This document shows positions 7,124 to 15,877 of a stretch of 64,000 bases of DNA, piece by piece. The translations under genes and the position numbers were made by a program. This DNA is from Paenibacillus massiliensis 2301065 = DSM 16942 (GTDB taxonomy: Bacteria > Bacillota > Bacilli > Paenibacillales > Paenibacillaceae). Under the pieces are notes generated by a model. That model worked only from the letters and a program-made list of their open reading frames with translations. It had not been told where the DNA came from and searched no databases. The stretch lies in NCBI RefSeq assembly GCF_000377505.1, contig NZ_KB898189.1, forward strand, positions 347,120 through 411,119. Reading direction: 5' to 3'. The stretch's first letter is position 1; each line of letters starts with the position of its first letter.

Positions 7124-10100
7124 TCACTCCCAAATAATTAAACCTGCTGTAACATTCTTATCAACATTCCGCATTGACGTAAGAGTTTCTTTAGCGGGAT
7201 CGGAGCTATTATTTCCGAATGCCTTAAGCAGCCTTTTAGTGTCTGATGGAGGATCCTGTAATAAGTATCTATCCCCATAATAAAAGTTTGTACCTGCGGA
7301 ACGACCAATACGGTCTTCCCAATCTTTCCAGAACTCTTCCATTTCCTCAATTATAGCATCGCTTTCATCTTTTAACTCAATATCAACTCGATTCCTTATT
7401 TCGTTCACTCGGGAAATTATAAATTCTTCTATTTCATTAATTGCTTCGTCACTCCTTTGAAAAGAAGCAGCCGCATTATCAGAGGTAAGGTTAAATTTGT
7501 GTCTCATTAAGGTCACCATTATTGCATGAAGAGCTCGATCACGAGCAGGTTTGGAAAATGGTGTTGCACCAGTTGGTTCTACAAATTTATAGAACGATTC
7601 ATGGTAACTTCTGAATTGCTCATAATGTGATCTGTCCCTACTTTTAGCGCCATCATACAATACAAGTGCTATACCGGGATAAGTCCTTCCAATGCGACTA
7701 GAAGCCTGGATGTATTCACTTGTTAATTTTGGCTGCCCAACAAGTAACATTACATTTAGTCTGGCAACATCGACACCAACCGATATCATATTCGTTGCAA
7801 GTAACACATTGATTGGGTATCTTTTATCTTTTTGGTTTTCTTCGCTGTAAACAACCTGTTCCAGTTTCTCAAGTGTTTCATTCAATTGAGAAGTTGAGAT
7901 TCTGCTCGTCAACTCATCCGCAGCTCCAGTGGGTCTCATTAGTTTCCTATTTCCAAAACGTTGTGCCGTCCTTCTTATAAAATCTTTAACATCATCATCC
8001 ACTAAGGTCGAACATTTACTTAAGTCACGCAAGCTATTAAAGTAAACCGCCAGAGTCCAGAACTTGTCCTTAACTTCATATGGAATATCCATCATATGAA
8101 CACGTTGGAGTATCGCTGCAATTGATCTCACTTCCATCATTGCCTTCGTCTTTCCTGAAGGCATAATACCAACATATTTTCGTCCAGGTTTCTCTTTTAC
8201 ATTTGCTTCTCGTGCAAAAAAAGAGTCATCAGAATTAATGCCGGGAGAAGGAAACTGTTTAACATCGCGATTGAATAAATTAGAGCATTGATCTTTAGCA
8301 CGACGGATAGTCGCCGTTGATGCTATAATTTTTGGCCTCACACCTTTTGCGCTATTTAAAGCGTCTATTGCAGTCTCGTATAAACCAACCATTGTTCCTA
8401 ATGGTCCGGAAATTAAATGCAGTTCATCTTGAATGACCAATTCTGGGGTTCTGTTGTTATCTGTTGAAGCAAAAAAACTTCCCGCGTTGCTCTTCCAAGG
8501 TAACATTGCAAATTTATCGACCGTACCAAATAGTAGTGTCGGCGGATTTTCGTAAAGCTCCTCATCCACGACTTGGATTGGCAGTGACGATTCAAATTCG
8601 CATTCTTCCTGAGGACAGAACATTAAAAACCGTTTCTTATCTTTCATTAAATAACCCCAGCTACCGATCAAGTTTTTTCCGGTTGAATCGTAATCTTTAA
8701 TGAGTTTAGTACCACACCAAGGACATTTTAACAATTGAAACTTATTATGTTTATCTTTTACTTCTCTTAGATTTCTGTTGTTTGCTTTAAGGAGCTCATC
8801 GAGACATTTTTTTGCATCTTCATTTTTATTGGGAGTATGAGTACCTCCGATCCAGAGCCCAATGGTAATTTTTTCCTTACCGAGAATATACGAAGGATAC
8901 CTAGATTTTTTGCTTGCACAGTCCTTTCTAATCGATTCACAAGCACATATAAGAGTACCGGCCCTTAAAAATTGTTGAGCAGCAAGGAGTCTTAAAGTAT
9001 ATCTCATTATAACTGTAGTCCCTGCAGAATTTGGTAGATGAGTGAGGCGTCGATAAAAAATTGTAAATGCAGTAAGCCCTAAATACGCTTCTGTCTTCCC
9101 ACCTCCTGTAGGAAACCAAATCAAATCAATTAAATCTCTCTCAGAACAATCTTCTTCTACGATAGACCTCAAACTCATTAATAGAAATGCTAATTGGAAT
9201 GGACGCCATTTGTGATTTTGGTCGTCCTCCTCAAAATAATTTAATTCCATCAATATATTTCGCAAATTTCCATCGTTAGGGTAATGATCTTTTTTCTGAA
9301 GAACTGAGTGAATTCGTTGCATAAACATGGCCCTGTTAGCCAACTGGAATGCGCTATATATCACTTCATTTTTTTTCAACAGTTCCAATCCATAATACAT
9401 TCGTTCACATGACTCTTTACATTCCTTAATATGATGTATCGTTGCTTCTCTAAATCTTTTTCCAAGGGATAAACCCGTTTTTTCAATCTCTGTAATCCAT
9501 GAAGAATAAGCGTCAACTAGATCTTTCATTAATTTGATTTTTTTTGATTTATCCGTTTTATCTAAATCTGATAAGAACTTCATTGAGAATGTAGTGGGTT
9601 CAACTCTTTTATCTTTAATATTAAAATCCATTTGGGGCACTTCAAAGGTTGGCATAAAATCGGACCAGATTTCTCCTTCCCCAGTGTCAGTGACTTTCCA
9701 ATCAGTGGATACACCATGTCCGGTTGCATATACCTTTTTATTCCGATATAGAAGATCCAGTCCCTTCTCCTCTATATCATCCTTGTTGGAATATTCACGG
9801 TTGGAGTAAACTTCAAACTTGAGCCCGTTATTTTTTCTTGAATCAATAAGAATCCTTGGTTGAAAGAAGGAATTTGTACCATTATAACCACCAGTGTACA
9901 TGTTAACTAATAGAATAGTTATTGCTTGTATTCCGTCAGGAGTAACCTTTTTAAGGGCCACACATTTAATTTCTTCATTATCCAACTTGTTTTTTTCAAA
10001 ATACCCACTATCTGAAAAACTAATTTTGACGGGTATACTATGCGGAACCCTGACAAATCCCTTGGAAAACTGGTCACTTAATCTGTAAAGACAGTCAAAT

Positions 10101-10738
10101 AGATACTCATCCTCAACCTCTCCACTTTGCTTTATTTGAGTTACTTCCTTTCGAGTAAGTCGATTTTTCAGTATTAGTAATTTTTTATGACGATCATAAT
10201 CGGCTAAAAAATTCACTTTTTCCGGAAGAATGTAATTCCCCTCATCTTTCGGGTGAAATGGTAATTTACAATCTTCAAGCAACGAATTTCTATAAGTTCC
10301 AAAAGATATATCGACAACTATATCCTTAATATTATTATTCACAAAAAAAGTTAACCCCATTGATGAAGGCATATTTTGCATCGATAGACTTATATCTTCG
10401 TCTAAAGAGTTATTGTCTAATCCATCTGCAACATTTCCAAAGTAATCTTGTCTTTGTTCCGTGCTTTCCTCTATTACTATGGTTCCCTCAATTTCAATAT
10501 CTTCAGCTATTTCAATTTGATTAGATATTTTAGGTACTGCTTCATTATTATTTTCCGCATTTACTAGGTTTTTTTGTGGATAAAGTACTCCTACACTATA
10601 TCTTATCTCGGGTAAATCGGTTATTATTTCATGGTCTTCATCAGGTATTGAATACTCAGAACCAGGTCCTAGCAATTCTTTCCTTAGTTCTTTTATTAAC
10701 TGAGTCCTGGTAGCTAATAATTCCTCCATGGTGGACAC
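7124..10738 (-). CDS. drmA: DISARM helicase DrmA
   Basis: A 1204-aa superfamily 2 helicase. Walker A FPTGGGKTEAYLG is near residue 545, the DExH-type box QDELHLI near 769, motif III SATI near 808, and motif VI QASSRIGRT near 1018. A zinc ribbon (CPWC near 671, CPQEEC near 710) sits between motifs I and II. The long N-terminal half (1-520) is unassigned, with acidic stretches near the start. Length, domain order and the following DUF1998 gene fit DrmA, the DNA-binding motor of DISARM. It follows drmE by 10 nt. Base composition is AT-rich like the rest of the island. Confidence 0.87.
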   Translation of the reverse strand: MSTMEELLATRTQLIKELRKELLGPGSEYSIPDEDHEIITDLPEIRYSVGVLYPQKNLVNAENNNEAVPKISNQIEIAEDIEIEGTIVIEESTEQRQDYFGNVADGLDNNSLDEDISLSMQNMPSSMGLTFFVNNNIKDIVVDISFGTYRNSLLEDCKLPFHPKDEGNYILPEKVNFLADYDRHKKLLILKNRLTRKEVTQIKQSGEVEDEYLFDCLYRLSDQFSKGFVRVPHSIPVKISFSDSGYFEKNKLDNEEIKCVALKKVTPDGIQAITILLVNMYTGGYNGTNSFFQPRILIDSRKNNGLKFEVYSNREYSNKDDIEEKGLDLLYRNKKVYATGHGVSTDWKVTDTGEGEIWSDFMPTFEVPQMDFNIKDKRVEPTTFSMKFLSDLDKTDKSKKIKLMKDLVDAYSSWITEIEKTGLSLGKRFREATIHHIKECKESCERMYYGLELLKKNEVIYSAFQLANRAMFMQRIHSVLQKKDHYPNDGNLRNILMELNYFEEDDQNHKWRPFQLAFLLMSLRSIVEEDCSERDLIDLIWFPTGGGKTEAYLGLTAFTIFYRRLTHLPNSAGTTVIMRYTLRLLAAQQFLRAGTLICACESIRKDCASKKSRYPSYILGKEKITIGLWIGGTHTPNKNEDAKKCLDELLKANNRNLREVKDKHNKFQLLKCPWCGTKLIKDYDSTGKNLIGSWGYLMKDKKRFLMFCPQEECEFESSLPIQVVDEELYENPPTLLFGTVDKFAMLPWKSNAGSFFASTDNNRTPELVIQDELHLISGPLGTMVGLYETAIDALNSAKGVRPKIIASTATIRRAKDQCSNLFNRDVKQFPSPGINSDDSFFAREANVKEKPGRKYVGIMPSGKTKAMMEVRSIAAILQRVHMMDIPYEVKDKFWTLAVYFNSLRDLSKCSTLVDDDVKDFIRRTAQRFGNRKLMRPTGAADELTSRISTSQLNETLEKLEQVVYSEENQKDKRYPINVLLATNMISVGVDVARLNVMLLVGQPKLTSEYIQASSRIGRTYPGIALVLYDGAKSRDRSHYEQFRSYHESFYKFVEPTGATPFSKPARDRALHAIMVTLMRHKFNLTSDNAAASFQRSDEAINEIEEFIISRVNEIRNRVDIELKDESDAIIEEMEEFWKDWEDRIGRSAGTNFYYGDRYLLQDPPSDTKRLLKAFGNNSSDPAKETLTSMRNVDKNVTAGLIIWE

Positions 10739-10748
10739 TCCAATTCCT

Positions 10749-13361
10749 TCAGATTATAATCGGTTTATTAACCAAATGAGATGGTACCAGTAGATTTTCT
10801 GTATTGACAATTCTGTCTATTTGAAAAATTTTAGACATTTTTGTAAGATCAATTGGTAGAGCACTCAATATTTCATCATGAATATCCTTTTTGTTATAGG
10901 TTTTAATAATATTTTTACTAAGATATTTCAATACCCGTACTCTCATTGACCTAACTTCCTTGCTTGACTGATAATAAGCTTCCGGACTAGATAACATCTC
11001 AGGGTCCTGTGTGATTTTTGCTATAGTTTTGTAGGACTCAATATCTCTTGGCCCAACTATATGACTCGCATCGTCTAGCCATGATCTAAGAGTAACTTCA
11101 TGCTTCCACGCGCCCATTTCCTCCATCATGTCCGACAATTGTTTGTAACTAATTTTCCGTCTGTCAATATAATCCTTAAGCAATCCTTTCCATAGTTTCG
11201 ATTTTCGATATGCTTCTCTAAACTGATCACTGCAGTTATCGCTTTCTAAAAGAATATCAATTATTCTTTCAACAATATCCCGTGTATCATCATCGTAACT
11301 AGTGAAAATTAATAAGTCTCCTTCATTTAATGAGTAAACATCCTTTTCTTGTACTATTTGTCTATCAATATTATAAATATATACTGAATAAAACCTTGTA
11401 AAATAAATTTTTTCACCTGTTTCCATCAAAGCCATTCTAATTACTTCTGACGTCTGTGCACCAGTATTGGTGAAATATACTTGATTCTCACTTGAATCAG
11501 TCAAAGAAAAGCTTTCAGTTAGTATCTCTAACTGATCATCGATTTGATTTTCATCTAACTCGTGATCGGTACTTACTATGTCTTCACAAGTGTTACTTGC
11601 ATCAAAAGAGTTATTATTATCAACGAATAAATTCCTTTTTTGTAGCGAAAGAAGCATATTTTTTGTATACTCTGCAGCCTGGTGATATCTTTTAATTTCA
11701 TTTTCATATAGGATGAAGGATACTGACTCAGTGTTACTAAGCAAAAATGGATTTAACTGAGAAAATCTCTGCATTCCAACAACCAAAACCATGTCATACA
11801 AGATTAATGAATTATATTTATTAGATGTGAAGAAATCAACTTTCTCAATTAATTCTCTAAGGTGCATTGGAGCAGCTTCCATAAATACTTTATGATAATA
11901 CGTCTTTGCAGATATAATAGATAATCTCGTTTTAGTGAATTTAATATCACTAATTTCTTCGAGTAGATAGTTAAATTTGGGATTATGATTCTCCAGCTCG
12001 GACACTTGTCTAGCTATACTTTCTATGATATTTCTTAGTAGCGGCTCCAAATTTGTTCCAAGGCAATTATTTAAATACTTTCTCATTGCAGACAATTCTA
12101 GATACGGTGATGGTGCGTTTATTTGGCCTTTTGTAATCATATTTTCCATTACAGAAATAGGAAAGAAGGATTTTTCAAGGAGATTAATCAACCAATAGGC
12201 CTTTTTAACAATTATGTTTCTAAGCTCGCTATCATCGCTTTGCTTACACAGTTGGAGCAAATCTTTTTTACACTGAAAAAAACCATCATGTTTGAACCCA
12301 TCAATTTGAACAACTTTCTCCACCATATTAATATGATTGCTTGACATTTTTTGTAATCTCTTGCTTTCTTGGTGTATCAAGTGCTCCGGCAGTCTTATGC
12401 CGAACTCTTCATAAGCCATTAGTGATTCTTTGTTCCAGAGATATAATTGTATATTTTCTAATTCATTTAGAAACCGAGAATCCAGCCCTTTACAAATTTC
12501 CCCAAGCAAAATAATACTCTTTAATGTGCTGCGTTCATATATACTTACAAGTTCAGAAAAGCCATTTGTAAAATAAATAGAATCGGAAACAATTAGCGTT
12601 TCAATACTTTTATCTTCTATTATTAGTTCTCTTGCAAAAGATAATTTGTTTACAAATTTAATTACTGGATCTACCTTTGCGATATTTCCTGGATAATGGT
12701 AAACCTCGTTAGATGTAATATAAGCAGTTGGAAACAACTCAGATATTTTGACAAGCTTTTTATTTATAATCAAACCAAATTTTCCACAAATTTCATCAGC
12801 TTCAAACCTGTCACAAACGACAAGGACCGATTTATTTATAACGTTCTTAACTTCTTGTTTTTTTATTTCAAACAACTCTGATATTGCAACAGAAATATTT
12901 CGTTTTCTTTTAATACCTCGACCATCCAAAACTTTACCATTTCCAAAATAAGGTTGTACTTTATTCACCAATGAAATTGGGACATAATTAGTGGTTGAAG
13001 TTCCACCCTTATCTGTATTTAAAATGATAATGTTACCATTCTGGTCTCTACCTTTATAAATGCCTCTCTTATTCGCGTATAACACTAGATCTCCAATATC
13101 TAAATTATTCAAGAAAGCGGCATTGTCACTATTATCCGTCAAGTAAGCTTTGAAACAGGCAAGGGCAACGGAGAGATATAAAGGGATGCTTGTTCCTTGA
13201 TGTAAAACGAGTCCCCTCTCTCTTTGTGATTTTAAAAGTAATCCAATGATGGTCTCCACATGACGTGATATGAGATAACTTTTTTCTATGTACTTTTCAT
13301 CTATTAAAAAAGAAGTTTTCGCGAATACAGATCTAAGAATTGAATCAATATTTTCAAACAT
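10749..13361 (-). CDS. drmE: DISARM class 2 protein DrmE
   Basis: About 870 aa, with no enzyme motif I can identify. The start at 13361 is chosen because GGAG lies 9 nt upstream; ATG codons at 13367 and 13376 are alternatives. Near residues 90-130 is a small barrel-like segment (GDLVLYANKRGIYKG...). The middle is a Rossmann-like alternation (VLVVCDRFEADEICG; ETLIVSDSIYF; SIILLGEICKG). The C-terminus (about 735-785) holds a helix-turn-helix-like stretch with VTLRSWLDDASHIVGPRD. Position as first gene of an operon with drmA, drmB and a C5 methylase identifies it as DrmE of class 2 DISARM. Its biochemical role is unknown. Confidence 0.75.
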   Translation of the reverse strand: MFENIDSILRSVFAKTSFLIDEKYIEKSYLISRHVETIIGLLLKSQRERGLVLHQGTSIPLYLSVALACFKAYLTDNSDNAAFLNNLDIGDLVLYANKRGIYKGRDQNGNIIILNTDKGGTSTTNYVPISLVNKVQPYFGNGKVLDGRGIKRKRNISVAISELFEIKKQEVKNVINKSVLVVCDRFEADEICGKFGLIINKKLVKISELFPTAYITSNEVYHYPGNIAKVDPVIKFVNKLSFARELIIEDKSIETLIVSDSIYFTNGFSELVSIYERSTLKSIILLGEICKGLDSRFLNELENIQLYLWNKESLMAYEEFGIRLPEHLIHQESKRLQKMSSNHINMVEKVVQIDGFKHDGFFQCKKDLLQLCKQSDDSELRNIIVKKAYWLINLLEKSFFPISVMENMITKGQINAPSPYLELSAMRKYLNNCLGTNLEPLLRNIIESIARQVSELENHNPKFNYLLEEISDIKFTKTRLSIISAKTYYHKVFMEAAPMHLRELIEKVDFFTSNKYNSLILYDMVLVVGMQRFSQLNPFLLSNTESVSFILYENEIKRYHQAAEYTKNMLLSLQKRNLFVDNNNSFDASNTCEDIVSTDHELDENQIDDQLEILTESFSLTDSSENQVYFTNTGAQTSEVIRMALMETGEKIYFTRFYSVYIYNIDRQIVQEKDVYSLNEGDLLIFTSYDDDTRDIVERIIDILLESDNCSDQFREAYRKSKLWKGLLKDYIDRRKISYKQLSDMMEEMGAWKHEVTLRSWLDDASHIVGPRDIESYKTIAKITQDPEMLSSPEAYYQSSKEVRSMRVRVLKYLSKNIIKTYNKKDIHDEILSALPIDLTKMSKIFQIDRIVNTENLLVPSHLVNKPIII

Positions 13362-14068
13362 ATTCATCAGCTCCAAATCGTACTACTTATATGACCTTAT
13401 ACAATAGGAGAAACCATTTCTAGATATTGTGAGAATAGTATTTATTTTATGGTGGATTTTCAACGTTTTTCAAAGACAGTTTCCTAGACTATCCATTAAT
13501 GCATCCCTATTCTAGTTATATTATCATATTATCTAGTACTTCAGCAGGAAATTAGACCCAACTACATTTACTGCACTACCAGTGAATCATTTATATTCCT
13601 ATTCAATGCTAAGATTCTTTACAGAAAAACACTTTGCAGTTTACCTACACTTAAATCAAAAAATTACATTGGTTCTTCCTTTCTAAACATACAGCAAAAA
13701 TGACCTTCTTTATCATTCGTTTCTAAGAAGGTCACTATTTATAAGGCAAGTCTCGAACTTTTTGCAACTTATTTTCAAGAGGACTAGCGTTGAAATTAAC
13801 TGTCTTTATACAATAAAAGAGGAGTTTTTAACCCCTCTTTACTAATTTCCTAGCACTTCCGATTTAATTATCCTTCTGCACTAACAGTGTACAACACTCC
13901 ACATGTGTTGAGTGCACACTATAGAAACTGTGCGATGTGCTCCTACCAATGATGTCCTGAAATACTCAGGGTCTTTTCTCTATCAATATAGCTGGAGTTA
14001 AAACAGCAAATGTATAGTAATCACACTTGTGCTATTATTATTGTAAATATATAGGGAAGAGTGCACGA
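13362..14068. other. Gene-free spacer with three hairpins
   Basis: No credible gene lies in these 700 bp between drmE and the divergent nucleotidyltransferase gene. Three inverted repeats are visible: TGACCTTCTT/AAGAAGGTCA (13701-13710, 13725-13734) with a minus-strand T-run; AAAGAGG/CCTCTTT (13816-13822, 13834-13840) with T on both sides; and CAACAC/GTGTTG (13892-13897, 13905-13910) inside a longer imperfect palindrome (13887-13919). The first two look like terminators although no gene reads into them, so a small RNA or lost gene is possible. Confidence 0.5.
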
Positions 14069-14365
14069 ATGGAACTTAAAATAGACTTATTGCTTAATGT
14101 ACTAGACGTTCATACCATTATGCTATTTGGTAGTATTCTTAACAAAAGTAATCCGAGAGATATTGATCTTCTAATTGTGTCTGACGATTTCGAAGATATG
14201 TTTATTTTTAAAAGAAAACAACAAGTACAGCAACTCTTAGAATCCAATACTATTGATCCGGTGTGTGTGACTGTCGAAGAATTCCTAAACATGAAAGTTA
14301 GTGGAAGTGGTTTTTCTAAACAAATACTATTAACAGGAAGGGTTATTTATGAAAAATTTAATTAA
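14069..14365 (+). CDS. Minimal nucleotidyltransferase (MNT/pol-beta fold), 98 aa
   Basis: The start ATG at 14069 has AGGGAAGAG about 8 nt upstream. Residues 18-34 read MLFGSILNKSNPRDIDL, the pol-beta superfamily signature G-S-x8-D-x-D (G21, S22, D31, D33), at the usual place near the N-terminus of minimal nucleotidyltransferases such as MntA. These transfer nucleotides, often AMP, onto a partner protein. The usual third acidic residue would be around D70 but is not certain. The stop overlaps the start of the 481-aa gene by 17 nt, so the two are translated together. A defence or toxin-antitoxin role is inferred from that coupling and the island setting. Confidence 0.75.
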   Translation: MELKIDLLLNVLDVHTIMLFGSILNKSNPRDIDLLIVSDDFEDMFIFKRKQQVQQLLESNTIDPVCVTVEEFLNMKVSGSGFSKQILLTGRVIYEKFN

Positions 14366-15794
14366 TAAGGCGTTAAAGACCCTCTCCCAAGAAGGGCATT
14401 CACTAATACTATCTTCAATCAAAGATCGACAAATCTCTCAAAGTGAGAAACAAATTATTGCAGAGTATGCAATGGCTCTAGCTACATTGTCTGAAGTGGA
14501 AAGCATTCCCCCTCATGAAAAAGTTATATTAAAACGTGCGTTTAATCATGCGTATCAAATAATCTATAATAACGAATCCCTTTTTTTCTACTCCAGCTTT
14601 CATTATTCGCCACAAAATATAAGGAAAGAAGATACATCACAGCAGCATTTGATTAAAACCAATACGGATACTATGGCAATGTTTATGCATATTAAAGCCT
14701 ACCAGTTCGGCTGGACTTCTATCGGGGGATCAGTTGATAACTATTTCTTTAGTAGAATGGACAGTCATATTCATGCTCTAAGAACAATTATTAAAAACAA
14801 TATGGAGGATTTATTCACTCCTGCGATTTATAACTTGTGTAACCTTCATCAAACATTATATCTATATCTAATAAGTGAGCATACAGAATATCACCAAACA
14901 GCTATTAAACTTATAGATAAGGTATACAAGCTAATCAATGAGGCGAGCTCAAATGATAAAATCAAGGCATTAGTTCAGTCCAATCTGCAGTTAAAGCTAT
15001 TTGCACACTGCCAGTATTACAAACAGCAAAAGCTTAAGGGCAAAACATACACTTTTACATTGGGATATGATCTCTCCAAATATACACCTACTCAAATTCT
15101 AAGAGTTCTGTCGAATATATGGGATATAGATAAAGAAGTGTTTGTTTACGAGTTTCAGAATATTGCCCACTACCTTTATGAAAAGTCTGAATTTATGAAG
15201 CCGCTTGAAAAAGCCTTGTTTCTATCATCTATTTCTAATTATTATTTACATACAAAAGAGCAAGTTGAAAATGAACTTACTATTACTGAATCTATGGAGC
15301 AAATCGATATATCACGTAATATGAATAATATTTTCTCAAATTACAACAAAATAAAAGATGTAGTACTTGCCCCTTCAGATTTAACAAAGCTATATAGTTT
15401 TAAGGACAATGAACTACGGCAAAAAATCGCATCAATTATAACTGGGGTATCCCCTGTTTTAAACCAACGAGGAGCCGCTAAGCCTCATGGAGTCTCTGAA
15501 ATTTCTGATATGGAAGTACAAGTATCAATTAATGGTCAAAGATATTATCTATGTATGCCATTTAAATCAGGCATAGAAATAAAGAGCGAAAGCGTACCAG
15601 AAAATGTTGCTTATCAAATAGTACGCCCATTTCTTAATTTTAAAAAATGCATAGTTGTATTTATCACTGCCAAAAAATGTTCACAGAATCTAATGAACTA
15701 TATCAAGAGGCTTAAAGATCAGTTTGACTGGCCAATAGAAGTTATACAGCAAGATGAACTTGCTAAGCTGCTAAAGATTAATAATGCTATGTGA
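14349..15794 (+). CDS. 481-aa helical protein with nuclease-like C-terminal domain
   Basis: I do not recognise this protein as a named family. Residues 1-370 are mostly helical with no transmembrane segment. Residues 381-481 alternate strand and helix in the order of a PD-(D/E)xK nuclease: SEISDMEVQV with D387 and E389, RYYLCMPFK (K406) then E410-x-K412, a helix, CIVVFITAKK, a helix, and IEVIQQDELAKLLK as in Mrr-like domains. The exact active residues are uncertain because the strand bearing Lys reads MPFK rather than (D/E)xK. An R-x5-H pattern near residue 136 hints at HEPN but is weak. The gene overlaps the nucleotidyltransferase gene and ends at a shared terminator. A toxin/effector controlled by nucleotidylation is the working idea. 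Confidence 0.6.
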   Translation: MKNLINKALKTLSQEGHSLILSSIKDRQISQSEKQIIAEYAMALATLSEVESIPPHEKVILKRAFNHAYQIIYNNESLFFYSSFHYSPQNIRKEDTSQQHLIKTNTDTMAMFMHIKAYQFGWTSIGGSVDNYFFSRMDSHIHALRTIIKNNMEDLFTPAIYNLCNLHQTLYLYLISEHTEYHQTAIKLIDKVYKLINEASSNDKIKALVQSNLQLKLFAHCQYYKQQKLKGKTYTFTLGYDLSKYTPTQILRVLSNIWDIDKEVFVYEFQNIAHYLYEKSEFMKPLEKALFLSSISNYYLHTKEQVENELTITESMEQIDISRNMNNIFSNYNKIKDVVLAPSDLTKLYSFKDNELRQKIASIITGVSPVLNQRGAAKPHGVSEISDMEVQVSINGQRYYLCMPFKSGIEIKSESVPENVAYQIVRPFLNFKKCIVVFITAKKCSQNLMNYIKRLKDQFDWPIEVIQQDELAKLLKINNAM

Positions 15795-15832
15795 GATATT
15801 CTTAAGCAGTTGTGTAGTACCTCCATCTTTAC

Positions 15833-15873
15833 AAAAAACCTCCGACCGTTTGAGCGGTACTGGAGGCTTTTTT
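15833..15873. terminator. Bidirectional terminator
   Basis: The stem CCTCC..CCG/CGG..GGAGG (15839-15866) is flanked by six A on the left and six T on the right. It separates the 481-aa gene (+) from the convergent kinase gene (-) and can stop both. Confidence 0.85.
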
Positions 15874-15877
15874 GTTG

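Noticed and set aside
14349..15794. HEPN RNase assignment for the 481-aa protein
   Set aside because: Only an R-x5-H pattern near residue 136 supports it, which occurs by chance in helical proteins; the C-terminal nuclease-like pattern is stronger.
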